A program made the position numbers and the translations under genes. The notes below the pieces were generated by a model, which was not told the origin of the DNA, made no database searches, and worked only from the letters and a program-made list of their open reading frames with translations. Below, one piece after another: positions 37,366 to 44,662 of a stretch of 64,000 bases of DNA. How positions within the stretch are numbered: position 1 is the first letter of the stretch; each line of letters begins with the position of its first letter. Origin of the DNA: Atopobiaceae bacterium (GTDB lineage: Bacteria; Actinomycetota; Coriobacteriia; Coriobacteriales; Atopobiaceae); NCBI GenBank assembly GCA_017510785.1, contig JAFWMH010000077.1:62001-126000 (forward strand), in the 5' to 3' direction.

Positions 37366-37411
37366 TGGTACCCCTAGCAGGATTCGAACCTGTGGCCTTC
37401 TGCTCCGGAGG
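37366..37411 (-). other. prophage attachment site: 3' part of a tRNA-Arg gene
   Basis: On the minus strand the 46 bases read CCTCCGGAGCAGAAGGCC, then the T-arm CAGGTTCGAATCCTG, then CTAGGGGTACCA. This is the anticodon loop (CCG, Arg) through the encoded CCA. The matching 5' half (expected to begin TGGTACCCC complement, GTACCCCTAG) is absent to the right, so the gene is cut at the anticodon region. An integrase gene follows 118 bases away, as expected for an att site. The complete tRNA should lie at the far end of the element. Confidence 0.8.
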
Positions 37412-37477
37412 GAGAATAGTTGAACCAAACTAGCCCGTCTACCTGCGGTTTTGCTGCTTAGCGTGTTGTGCAAAGCA

Positions 37478-37507
37478 CCTAGCAACACCTAGTCGCATCT
37501 AGTCGGT
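37478..37507. repeat. three 10-bp repeats near the integrase, possible arm-type sites
   Basis: ACCTAGCAAC, ACCTAGTCGC and ATCTAGTCGG follow one another with a 10-base step, between the attachment core and the integrase stop. Helical phasing and position suggest integrase or excisionase binding sites. This is inferred. Confidence 0.45.
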
Positions 37508-37528
37508 TGGACTCAAACGGACTGCACG

Positions 37529-38710
37529 CTAGCCCACGAGTCTCAGGCGCCTTGCGGCATCCACCGTGGCAGCCGTGGTGTCCGGCCTGAGGTAGTGGCG
37601 CTGCGCCACGCGCTCGGAGTGGCCGTGCATCGCGGCGTTGATGGAGTCGAGCACGCCTGCCTGCTGCATGAGCGTCGCGTGCGTGTTGCGCATGCGCGCG
37701 AGCGGCAGGTACGGCAGCGTCGGGTTGCCGTATTCGTCAAGTCTGCGTAGTGCACCACGCGTGGCCTTCGACTTGGGTGTGTGCTTCGATGTGCACGGCT
37801 CGGCGAAGTAGTTGCGCCACGCCTTGTTCTGGCGAGACGCCGAGAGCGCGCATACGGCGTCCTTGCCATCGACGCGCTGCGCCAGCTCCCAGTACCTCGT
37901 GCCAAAGGGTTCGAGCATCGCCACCACGCGCACACTCTGGCGTGTCTTGGTTGCCTTGCGCCGCTCCATCGCCGTTGATGCGTGGTGCACGGCGAGCTGC
38001 GTCACCTGCACGCCCGCGACCTCCACGCGCCGCACGTCGATGCGCCTGAGGGCGAGCGCCTCCTCCACGCGAAGACCCGCGCCGACGCACGCAAGCCATG
38101 CGGGCTCCAAGGGCAGGCCACGAATCAGCTCCATGCACTCAAGCACCTGCGATACGTCCCAAACGTCGCGCGCGTCCTCGATCGCGGCGAACGGGTCGTC
38201 GTCGAAGTCGTAATCCCTCGGCGCGGCGTCGGGGATGTCGAACTTGTGGCCATGGAGCGGATTCGCCGCGAGCAGCCCGACGGTGACGGCGTAGGTGAGC
38301 GCAGACGATAGGGCGCGCTTGGCATGGAGGGCGTTCTCGTGCGTCATATGTGACAGCTCGCGCTGCACCATCGGCGGGGTGATGCGGCTTATGTCGGCGT
38401 CGCCGAACGCACGGAGCCACGTCCTCATCTGCGAGCGATACGCGCTCATGGTCTTGACCGAGAGCCTTGCGCCCTTGTCCTTCTCATACAGCCTCCACAG
38501 CGCCTGAAGCGTCATGCCCGCGTCCAGGTCCGGTCGCCTGCCCAGTTCGTGCGCCGTCTCGACCAGCCACGACTCCGCCTGAGCCTCGGTATCGAACGCG
38601 GCGGACACGCGACGGGGCATGCCGTCCGACTTCACGCCACTCTGTATTCGCGCGCGCCACCTGCCGTTGGGCATCCGTTGCACGCTCCCGAGCCGTCTCT
38701 TCTCTGCCAT
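37529..38710 (-). CDS. int: phage tyrosine integrase
   Basis: Site-specific recombinase joining phage and tRNA-Arg sites. The 393 residues carry an N-terminal arm-binding part, a SAM-like core-binding domain (about 65-135), and the catalytic domain. Catalytic residues visible are Arg in GAGLRVEEALALR, Arg-x-x-His in RMRNTHATLM, His in HGHSERV, and the Tyr nucleophile in RHYLRP. The first His of the usual HxxR box appears replaced (PLARMR). It is last of three leftward genes and faces the attachment site. Confidence 0.92.
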   Translation of the reverse strand: MAEKRRLGSVQRMPNGRWRARIQSGVKSDGMPRRVSAAFDTEAQAESWLVETAHELGRRPDLDAGMTLQALWRLYEKDKGARLSVKTMSAYRSQMRTWLRAFGDADISRITPPMVQRELSHMTHENALHAKRALSSALTYAVTVGLLAANPLHGHKFDIPDAAPRDYDFDDDPFAAIEDARDVWDVSQVLECMELIRGLPLEPAWLACVGAGLRVEEALALRRIDVRRVEVAGVQVTQLAVHHASTAMERRKATKTRQSVRVVAMLEPFGTRYWELAQRVDGKDAVCALSASRQNKAWRNYFAEPCTSKHTPKSKATRGALRRLDEYGNPTLPYLPLARMRNTHATLMQQAGVLDSINAAMHGHSERVAQRHYLRPDTTAATVDAARRLRLVG

Positions 38711-38728
38711 GGTGGTTGCCTCCTTTCG

Positions 38729-39958
38729 TTACTTTCGCCCTTCACGAATCAGATACGCGACAAAAGCGGTGGCGATAGCCACGACAAGCGCAGCGCCGAC
38801 TCCGAACACGAGCATCACGACGCCCACGAGTATCGCGATGGCGGAGTATATGAGCAGCGAGTCGCCGCCGTTATCACGTGCTTTGGGTTGCGTCGGAGGG
38901 CTCACAGTCCTGTTAGGCTGCGTGACCGAAGGTTGCATCGTGCTTGTGGCTAGACTTGCTTGGGGAGTAGACGGGGTGGCCTTGCGCAGTTGTAGCGCCG
39001 GCCTATCCTTGTCGGCCAGTGTTGCTATCTCTTCGGCGACTTTCGTGGGGCCTGTTATCGCGAACGTGCAAGAGTACGAAGACTCGTTGCGCTTGAGTTC
39101 CAGGCCAACATCTACGCTCCCGTCCATATCATCAGGTGCTTGCAGACCGAGGGCTGAGAGCGCCTTGTCCGCGGACGGCTTCGCAACGATTCCCACGCAT
39201 TTGCCATCGAGCTCGCACTCAAGACGCTTGTTGCCCTTGTTCTTGCCACGAGTTATCTCGCCAACCACCATAGTGCCGTTCGCCTGCGCAGACGAGAGGC
39301 TTCCCAACGACTCTGCGATGTTTTTCTTCGTCGCCTGCGTTTGAGTCGTCCTAAGGTGCAACAGCTCTGCGTTTCGCTGCTCGACGTAGAGCTGGTAATA
39401 GGCACGGTCGCAGAGCAGTGCTCGCAGGCAATATGCGGTTGCGCGCGCATCCTCCGTGGCGTCGTGCGCGTCGAACACATAGCCGTAGTGGGCGGCACAC
39501 TGCACGAGCTTCGAATACGCGTAATTGCCCGAGTCGTAGCGCCTAGACCCATGGACGCGGGCGTACTCGCGCATCACGTCGAACGGCTCGTTGATTGTCC
39601 CCCACTCAAACGCCCCGGCGCTAGCGAGAAACCCAAGGTCGAATCTCACGTTGTAGCCGACAACCAACACCTCCCTACTGAAGAGGCGCTTGATTTGCGG
39701 CGCTATGTCCTGTATCGACGGCGCATTGACAACCATGGATGCCGATATGTGATTGACTCTCTCGGCATCAGGCCATGACGTGTGGCGAGTAGGGCGCACG
39801 TAGGACGTGAGAAGCGTCTTGCCGTTGCCGTCAACTATGCCGATCGAAAGAATCTCGTCATCGTTGCTCGAAAGCCCGGTGGTTTCCGTGTCGAGCACAA
39901 CCACCTTGTCAAACGGGTACCCGAGCAGTGCGTCGCATATGTCGGCGTAGGCCATCAT
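38729..39958 (-). CDS. DEDDh-type 3'-5' exonuclease with C-terminal membrane anchor
   Basis: A 409-residue protein. Residues about 16-190 form a DnaQ-like exonuclease: Exo I VVLDTETTGL (D23, E25), Exo II VVGYNVRFDLGFL, and Exo III HDATEDARATAYCL. A middle region (about 225-305) rich in Lys and Gly contains GEITRGKNKGNKRLEC and may be a nucleic-acid-binding module. The C-terminus is a Thr/Pro/Gln linker and two membrane helices (about 368-402) ending in a basic tail. The start overlaps the repressor TGA by four bases, so it is cotranscribed with the repressor and likely made during lysogeny. DnaQ proteins are rarely membrane-bound; a superinfection or defence role is possible. Confidence 0.82.
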   Translation of the reverse strand: MMAYADICDALLGYPFDKVVVLDTETTGLSSNDDEILSIGIVDGNGKTLLTSYVRPTRHTSWPDAERVNHISASMVVNAPSIQDIAPQIKRLFSREVLVVGYNVRFDLGFLASAGAFEWGTINEPFDVMREYARVHGSRRYDSGNYAYSKLVQCAAHYGYVFDAHDATEDARATAYCLRALLCDRAYYQLYVEQRNAELLHLRTTQTQATKKNIAESLGSLSSAQANGTMVVGEITRGKNKGNKRLECELDGKCVGIVAKPSADKALSALGLQAPDDMDGSVDVGLELKRNESSYSCTFAITGPTKVAEEIATLADKDRPALQLRKATPSTPQASLATSTMQPSVTQPNRTVSPPTQPKARDNGGDSLLIYSAIAILVGVVMLVFGVGAALVVAIATAFVAYLIREGRK

Positions 39959-40302
39959 GCGCTCCTTACTTGACCATCCGAAGATTGCCCTTCCATCCCC
40001 GCCTCGTCGATGGCATTGCGCATTATCGCGCGCTTGCCACGGGCGTCGGTCGAGCGATATGCGTCAACGAGTGTGCGTTCGTCGTGGTTGAGGTCGTACC
40101 CTGACTCGCCGTGCCACTCGCGACCTGCCAGCTCGTCGAGCGTGCATTCAAAAAGGTCGGCGGCCATAATCGCGTACTTGAGGTTGATTGTCGTGGTCTC
40201 GCGCTCCCAGTCGCCGTACGTGAACGGCTTCACGCCGAGGGCGGCTGCCGCCTGCGTCTGCGTCAACCCAGCCCGTACGCGCATCTCTTTGATTCTGAAC
40301 AT
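39955..40302 (-). CDS. phage repressor, XRE family (CI-like)
   Basis: A 115-residue DNA-binding protein. The helix-turn-helix is MRVRAGLTQTQAAAALGV-(K)-TYGDWERE, with an extra helical C-terminal half that probably dimerises. There is no LexA-like peptidase domain, so induction would differ from lambda CI. ATG 40302 has AAAGGAG upstream. It is the first leftward gene from the control region and overlaps the exonuclease gene. Role inferred from position opposite a Cro-like gene. Confidence 0.82.
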   Translation of the reverse strand: MFRIKEMRVRAGLTQTQAAAALGVKPFTYGDWERETTTINLKYAIMAADLFECTLDELAGREWHGESGYDLNHDERTLVDAYRSTDARGKRAIMRNAIDEAGMEGQSSDGQVRSA

Positions 40303-40326
40303 CCTAACTCCTTTCTCACTACTGAA

Positions 40327-40332
40327 ATTATA
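40327..40332 (-). promoter_or_regulatory. -10 box of the leftward repressor promoter
   Basis: TATAAT on the minus strand, 25 bases before the repressor start. No consensus -35 is seen; the region 17-18 bases upstream (CCTAAC) falls inside the 40349-40369 palindrome, so repressor binding there could control this promoter. Confidence 0.6.
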
Positions 40333-40348
40333 CCCAAAAACCAAAAGA

Positions 40349-40369
40349 AGTTAGGGAAATTCCCTAACT
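40349..40369. promoter_or_regulatory. operator 1 (palindrome)
   Basis: Perfect 10-bp arms AGTTAGGGAA and TTCCCTAACT around a central A. It covers the presumed -35 of the leftward promoter. Confidence 0.75.
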
Positions 40370-40374
40370 TGTTA

Positions 40375-40402
40375 TTGACACTTCGGGTTAAACCCGTATA
40401 CT
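40375..40402 (+). promoter_or_regulatory. early rightward promoter with operator 2 in its spacer
   Basis: TTGACA (40375-40380) and TATACT (40397-40402) are 16 bases apart. The spacer holds the palindrome CGGGTTAAACCCG (40384-40396), so bound repressor would block RNA polymerase directly. It drives the Cro-like gene and the early region. Confidence 0.82.
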
Positions 40403-40411
40403 TATAGGTGA

Positions 40412-40430
40412 GTTCGGGTTAAACCCGAAC
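40412..40430. promoter_or_regulatory. operator 3 (palindrome)
   Basis: GTTCGGGTTAAACCCGAAC, perfect around a central A, just downstream of the early promoter. Operators 1-3 share the pattern TTMGGG-5-CCCKAA. Confidence 0.78.
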
Positions 40431-40465
40431 CGCGACGGAAGCACCTACACGGAAGGGAGGTACGA

Positions 40466-40696
40466 ATGAAGGGAACGAAGACGGACTTCGCGGGATGCCT
40501 GCGGATGTTTCGAGCGCGCGCAGATCTCACGCAAGCAGAGCTTGCAAAGCTGGTCGGCGTCGATACGCAGTCAATCGGAAACTGGGAGTCTGGCGTCCGC
40601 ATGCCATCGCTTAGAACGACCGTAAGGCTTGCAGACGTTCTCGGCGTATCTCTTGACCAGCTCGCGGGGCGCGACATAACGCTCGGCGCCACGTAG
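40466..40696 (+). CDS. Cro-like XRE-family regulator
   Basis: A 76-residue protein that is almost only a helix-turn-helix domain: LRMFRARADLTQAELAKLVGV-TQSIGNWESG. ATG 40466 follows GGGAGG. It is the first gene right of the operators and runs opposite to the repressor, the arrangement of Cro in lambdoid phages. Its small size fits a Cro or an early antirepressor. No oligomerisation domain is seen. Confidence 0.82.
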   Translation: MKGTKTDFAGCLRMFRARADLTQAELAKLVGVDTQSIGNWESGVRMPSLRTTVRLADVLGVSLDQLAGRDITLGAT

Positions 40697-40914
40697 CGGG
40701 TCAAAGGAAAAGACATACGCGCACACTGCCGGAGACCCGTGGAAGGGAGCGGGAGAAGGCTGCGGGAGACGAACTCCCCTTGGGTGCAATGGCCTTTCGG
40801 GGCACATCACGACGGACTGGTTCCTCGTGCGCGGTTTGGACGGTTGGCGGTACTCAATCTGGCAAGAACCGCCATTTGTTTTGCAATCAACAACCAACCA
40901 AGAAGGAGTACACC

Positions 40915-41394
40915 ATGACGAAAAATCACGAGGCCATATGTGGCCGCGCGAACATCGACGCCATCAGGCAGATGGCAGACGGCATCCTTGGACGCATGGC
41001 AATGGTCAAGACTCACGCCGAGAACGGCAGCGACACCAAGGACATTTGGTCGCGTCTCTCCGAGGACGCGAGCGACCTGAGCCGCGCGCTCATGTTGAGA
41101 GAGCTCAGTCTGTACGAGCGGGGCGTCTTCGAGATGGCCGAGACATTGCGAAGCGTGCGCTACCTCAAGCACCGCCGCTACGAATGCGACATGCTCGACC
41201 CGATGCGCGAATCCTATCGAGGGCAGATGCTCGCAAGGCGCGGCCAGCTTGAGGCGCAGGTTGAGGTCATGGCCGCTGTATTCGACGTACGCAAGAGCGC
41301 GATACACGAGGACGTGACCACCATCTGCGACGCAAAAAAGCTTCTGTGCGACGCGCTTGAGAAGCTGAACGAGCACAAACGTCGGGTGGCGTAA
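40915..41394 (+). CDS. conserved phage protein of unknown function
   Basis: A 159-residue, mostly helical protein with no recognised domain. A well-placed AAGGAG precedes ATG 40915. The 218 bases before it hold no gene but include an inverted repeat TGGCGGT/ACCGCCA (40845-40874). The stop shares its last base with the start of the next gene. Confidence 0.65.
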   Translation: MTKNHEAICGRANIDAIRQMADGILGRMAMVKTHAENGSDTKDIWSRLSEDASDLSRALMLRELSLYERGVFEMAETLRSVRYLKHRRYECDMLDPMRESYRGQMLARRGQLEAQVEVMAAVFDVRKSAIHEDVTTICDAKKLLCDALEKLNEHKRRVA

Positions 41395-41588
41395 TGCTCG
41401 GGACGAAGGAGCTAAGGCAGCTCCGCGAGGTCGCGAGGAAGTTTCGCATGTCGCCGTGGACGGTCGTGCTCTTGGCCGCAGCGGAAGGCCCGCGCGGGTG
41501 GCGCGGATGCGTCAACGTCACGACTTATAAGCCGCAAAAGAACGGCAACAGCAGCACCCACAAGCATCAGGCTTGGAGCCTGATTTAG
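41394..41588 (+). CDS. small phage protein, possible DNA-binding
   Basis: 64 residues; the segment LREVARKFRMSPWTVVLLAA could form a helix-turn-helix. The start codon shares an A with the preceding TAA, so it is coupled. Function unknown. Confidence 0.5.
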   Translation: MLGTKELRQLREVARKFRMSPWTVVLLAAAEGPRGWRGCVNVTTYKPQKNGNSSTHKHQAWSLI

Positions 41589-41602
41589 CGAAAGGAGAAA
41601 CC

Positions 41603-41758
41603 ATGAAAAAAATCAGGTTCGGCTACGTCGGGAGCGCGCGTGAGCGTTCGGACGACGACCAGAGCCGCGCCGCGCGCCGCAAGGAAAAGCGCAGGACGCG
41701 CAAGGTTGTCGCGAAGGGCGCAAGCCACGACCCGCGCGCGGTGAAGTTCCACTTCTAG
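41603..41758 (+). CDS. small very basic phage protein
   Basis: 51 residues starting MKKIRFGYVGSARERSDDDQ, with an Arg/Lys-rich middle (ARRKEKRRTRK). AAAGGAG lies seven bases before ATG 41603. May bind nucleic acid; this is inferred from charge only. Confidence 0.55.
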   Translation: MKKIRFGYVGSARERSDDDQSRAARRKEKRRTRKVVAKGASHDPRAVKFHF

Positions 41759-42126
41759 CGCAAGTAGCAAAGCGCCCATACGTGCGCCAACACGTACGGG
41801 CAAGCGGGGTGGCGAGTCTTTGGAGGACAGAGAACGCCGCCCTCCATTGTACAGCAAAAGTCGAGAGCGTCGCGCGTGGCGGGCGACTTCGCGCCGCGGG
41901 AAAAGGGGCCCAAGGTCCACGGGTGCCTTGCATACAGGATACCCGCACGTCGCGTCGAAAGGGTGGCAGCCAGTCGCGCCCGACATGGGCAGGGCGCGCG
42001 AGAGCGCCGGGTCTCCCCTCCCAACGGTTCCGGGCCCCTTCCCGCTCCTTTCTGCCTGGGCCACGCCTGCCGCGCCCGTCACGCGCGGCGTTCTCGAAAG
42101 TCAAACGTAATTGGAGGTCGATATGA
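41759..42126. other. gene-free stretch in the early region
   Basis: No frame here looks like a gene: candidates overlap each other on both strands and lack ribosome binding sites. It contains an inverted repeat CATACGTG/CACGTACG near 41778-41800 and GC-rich sequence, and ends with GGAGGT before the next gene. It may hold a promoter or an antitermination site, but none could be recognised. Confidence 0.5.
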
Positions 42127-42354
42127 ATGAAGCAAGACATGCCGCACTGGTGCAGGTCGCCGTGGCTCACGTCACGCGAGGCGGCCGCGTACCTGCGCAT
42201 GGGACTGGACGAGTACCGTCCGCTTCGCGACGGGGGCGCGATTCCCACGTACAGGCGCGGCAGGGCGATTCTCGCGCATACGCAAGACCTGGACGAATGG
42301 ATGCGCTCGCAGCCGAGCGGAGCGAAAGTGCCCGAGGCCTTGCGCTCTGCGTGA
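42127..42354 (+). CDS. helix-turn-helix protein, excisionase/MerR-like
   Basis: 75 residues matching the HTH_17 pattern: WLTSREAAAYLRMGLDEYRPLRDGGAIPTYRRGRAILAHTQDLDEWM. Such proteins act as excisionases or small regulators. GGAGGT lies about nine bases before ATG 42127; an overlapping ATG at 42123 is in another frame. Being in the rightward early unit away from int, a regulatory role is as likely as excision. Confidence 0.75.
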   Translation: MKQDMPHWCRSPWLTSREAAAYLRMGLDEYRPLRDGGAIPTYRRGRAILAHTQDLDEWMRSQPSGAKVPEALRSA

Positions 42355-42446
42355 TCGACGCGCTGGCGCTCGCCGTCGTGTTCGCCACGACGCTTATGGT
42401 CGTGAGCGGCATCGTGGAGGGCATCTCGTGGCTCGTGTGGGGCTAG
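42351..42446 (+). CDS. possible 31-residue membrane peptide
   Basis: GTG at 42351 overlaps the previous TGA (GTGA), as in many genes of this phage. The peptide is one hydrophobic helix (IDALALAVVFATTLMVVSG) ending in IVEGISWLVWG. Coding status is uncertain because it is so short. Confidence 0.4.
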   Translation: MIDALALAVVFATTLMVVSGIVEGISWLVWG

Positions 42447-42471
42447 GAAGCAGCAAGAGAAAGGAAGCAAG

Positions 42472-42828
42472 ATGAGCAAGAAGAAGGACGTCACGCGCGA
42501 CGACGTGGAGCTCGTGGCATTGGCACTGCGCTCCATGGTGCTCGCGCCGGGAGCGAAGAAGGAAATCGACGTGAGCCGCAAGGAGTCGGTGGCGCTCGCG
42601 ACGGGAATCGCGCAGGGGCTGGTCACGGGCTTCGAGATGGCGCGCGACCCGGAGTTCTGCCGTGAGGTAATCGGCAAGGGCGCGCTCGACAAGCGCCGCG
42701 CGGTAGACGTCGCGCAGGTAATGCTCGACGTCGCGCTGAGGGAGCTGCCTGCTCGGCGCGACCACCTGCTGGCGCTCGACGAGAATACGCCGGGCGTGAC
42801 CGTCGCGTCGATGCACAGGCTCGCATGA
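42472..42828 (+). CDS. phage protein of unknown function
   Basis: 118 residues, mainly helical, with a basic start MSKKKDVTRDDVELVALAL. No motif recognised. AAAGGAAG precedes the ATG. Its TGA overlaps the start of the RusA gene by four bases. Confidence 0.6.
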   Translation: MSKKKDVTRDDVELVALALRSMVLAPGAKKEIDVSRKESVALATGIAQGLVTGFEMARDPEFCREVIGKGALDKRRAVDVAQVMLDVALRELPARRDHLLALDENTPGVTVASMHRLA

Positions 42829-43271
42829 TAGTGACCTACCACGTGCCGTTCGTGCACGGCAAGGAGCGGCCGCGTCTGGGACGGCGCGGCACGTTCACGC
42901 CCAAGGACACGGAGCGCAACGAGAGTCGCATCCTAAACGCATACGAGGGCGCCTCGATTCGCAAGTACGGCAAGGTCGTGTCGGCGCCCGCCCACGTGCC
43001 GGTGACCGTGGCGCTGACGTGCACGGTGCCGGCGCCCAAGACGCGCCCGAGGTGGTGGCCGAAGCGGCTGTGGGACGCGTGGCACGGCATGCCGTTCGTC
43101 AAGACGCCCGACATAGACAACGTGCTCAAGGAGCACATGGACGCGCTCAACCACCACGCGTGGCACGACGACGCGCAGGTCGCGCAGGTGCACGCGTGGA
43201 AGCTGCCGCAGCGCCGCGGCGGCGAGGAGCGCGCGAACGTGATGGTGTTCTGGGAGGAGGAAGAAGAGTGA
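42825..43271 (+). CDS. rusA: RusA-family Holliday junction resolvase
   Basis: Resolves branched DNA during phage recombination and replication. The 148 residues contain the RusA catalytic region KTPDIDNVLKEHMDALNHHAW-DDAQV with its conserved Asp residues, preceded by the GKERPRLGRRG and APKTRPRWW segments. The C-terminus is a run of Glu. Flanked by overlapping genes on both sides and close to the Redbeta-like gene, it is part of the recombination module. Confidence 0.88.
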   Translation: MIVTYHVPFVHGKERPRLGRRGTFTPKDTERNESRILNAYEGASIRKYGKVVSAPAHVPVTVALTCTVPAPKTRPRWWPKRLWDAWHGMPFVKTPDIDNVLKEHMDALNHHAWHDDAQVAQVHAWKLPQRRGGEERANVMVFWEEEEE

Positions 43272-43774
43272 AGTTCGAGGACATGACCGAGATGCAGAGG
43301 GTCGCCGCGATGCAGGCGGTCTACAACGAGCTGGGCAAGCTCGTGTCGAAGAAGGGCGACACGCTGCGCTCGCAGGTTGACGAGCAGGTGATGGGCTTCT
43401 ACGAGGCCACGGGCGCAAAGAGCTACGACGTCAACATAGACGGCCAGAAGGTGGGCACCTACTCCGTCACCGTCTCCAAGGCGTCAGAGCGCACGGTGCT
43501 CGACCTGGAGGATTCCGACGCGCTCGACGCGTGGCTCGCGACCGACGCCGGGCTCGACGCCGCGAACGACTGGCTCATGGGCCACATCGAGCAGTTCGTG
43601 AGCGACCACTTCAAGTCAACCGGCGAGCTGCCCGACGGAGTCGTGGCGCGCACCGTCACCGAGCCGGAGCGCGTCAAGGGAACGGTGCTTCGCGTCGATG
43701 CGCGCAAGGTGGCGCGCGCGATGCGCGGCGAGCTTCCCACGGCGGTCGCGGGGCTGCTGGAAGGGGGCGCGTGA
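43268..43774 (+). CDS. phage protein of unknown function
   Basis: 168 residues from GTG 43268, which overlaps the rusA TGA (GTGA). The first half is helical, the middle (SYDVNIDGQKVGTYSVTVSK) looks like beta strands. No recognised domain. The stop overlaps the next ATG by one base. Confidence 0.62.
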   Translation: MKFEDMTEMQRVAAMQAVYNELGKLVSKKGDTLRSQVDEQVMGFYEATGAKSYDVNIDGQKVGTYSVTVSKASERTVLDLEDSDALDAWLATDAGLDAANDWLMGHIEQFVSDHFKSTGELPDGVVARTVTEPERVKGTVLRVDARKVARAMRGELPTAVAGLLEGGA

Positions 43775-43968
43775 TGGCCAACAGGCAGGTAACGAGCGAG
43801 TACGCCGGGCGCCGCATGACGCTCGGCGAGCTGCTAGACGCCCGCTCCGAGGTTGAGCAGTGGGCGCTCAAGGAGTTCTTCGTGCGCGACAACAAATTGT
43901 ACTCAGACATAGCGCACCTGTGCACGCTGGCACAGGGCATGTGGTTCAAGACGCGGGTTGACGAGTGA
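43774..43968 (+). CDS. small phage protein
   Basis: 64 residues (MANRQVTSEYAGRRMTLGEL...). It shares one base with the upstream stop and overlaps the downstream GTG. No motif recognised. Confidence 0.55.
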   Translation: MANRQVTSEYAGRRMTLGELLDARSEVEQWALKEFFVRDNKLYSDIAHLCTLAQGMWFKTRVDE

Positions 43969-44330
43969 GCACCATATCGACGCGCGGCATGAGCATGTCG
44001 AAGGTCACGCACGTGCGGCAGGCGCTGGAGCAGATTTGCTCGGACGCCAGAAATCCCCGCACGATGTGCGCGCACATCATGGCAGAGCACGGGGTGACCA
44101 TCCGCGACGTGCTGGACGCGTGCGACATGGCGCGCGATGTGGTGGTCGCGTGGCGCGAGCCGAGGGTGGAGCAGGAGCGCACCGACGCGCAGGCGCTGCC
44201 GACCGAGCATGACGCCGCGTTGCGCGCGCAGATCGAGCGCGACAAGACCCGCGCCCTGGGGCAGGTTGGCGAGGACAGGCACGCGGGACTCAGCTCCGCG
44301 CTGGCGGCACTGCGTGGCGAAGATGGCTAG
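43965..44330 (+). CDS. phage protein of unknown function
   Basis: 121 residues from GTG 43965 (GTGA overlap). Predicted helical; VTIRDVLDACDMARDVVVAW could be a DNA-binding helix pair, but this is weak. It overlaps the next gene by eight bases. Confidence 0.58.
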   Translation: MSTISTRGMSMSKVTHVRQALEQICSDARNPRTMCAHIMAEHGVTIRDVLDACDMARDVVVAWREPRVEQERTDAQALPTEHDAALRAQIERDKTRALGQVGEDRHAGLSSALAALRGEDG

Positions 44331-44652
44331 GCGATCCGGAAACGCCGCACCCGGCGTCACCGGCAAGAAGGTGAGCGTCTGGTGGGTGATCGCCGACGAA
44401 CCCCTCTCCCGGCTCTTCTGTTGGGGCGAGGGGCAACGCTTCGCGCTCATGCGGTGCCTGATGGACGACCGCATGGCGTGGAACGAGCTGCCGTGCACGG
44501 AGGAGGGCGTGACGTGCTTCGAACCCGAGTCGATGCCGTGCGCCCTCGCCGTGTTCGAGGAGAACATGCCCGGCATCATGGAGGTCCTGCGCGCAAACGG
44601 AGTGCGCGGGCGCTACCGCAAGGCGGGCGACGACAGGGAATACCGATTCTAG
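44323..44652 (+). CDS. phage protein of unknown function
   Basis: 109 residues starting MARRSGNAAPGVTGKKVSVW. Contains several Cys and Trp without a clear metal pattern. It lies directly before the Redbeta/RecT gene, ten bases from it, so a link to recombination is possible. Confidence 0.58.
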   Translation: MARRSGNAAPGVTGKKVSVWWVIADEPLSRLFCWGEGQRFALMRCLMDDRMAWNELPCTEEGVTCFEPESMPCALAVFEENMPGIMEVLRANGVRGRYRKAGDDREYRF

Positions 44653-44662
44653 GAGGTGGAGA

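Noticed and set aside
37366..37411. A functional tRNA gene
   Set aside because: Only the anticodon loop to CCA end is present; the D arm and 5' acceptor strand are missing.
39955..40696. Toxin-antitoxin pair made of the two XRE genes
   Set aside because: They are divergent over three operators and each is a plain helix-turn-helix protein, which fits a CI/Cro switch.
41782..42130. Overlapping frames of 84-114 codons
   Set aside because: Several frames on both strands compete, none with a ribosome site or recognisable sequence; treated as non-coding.
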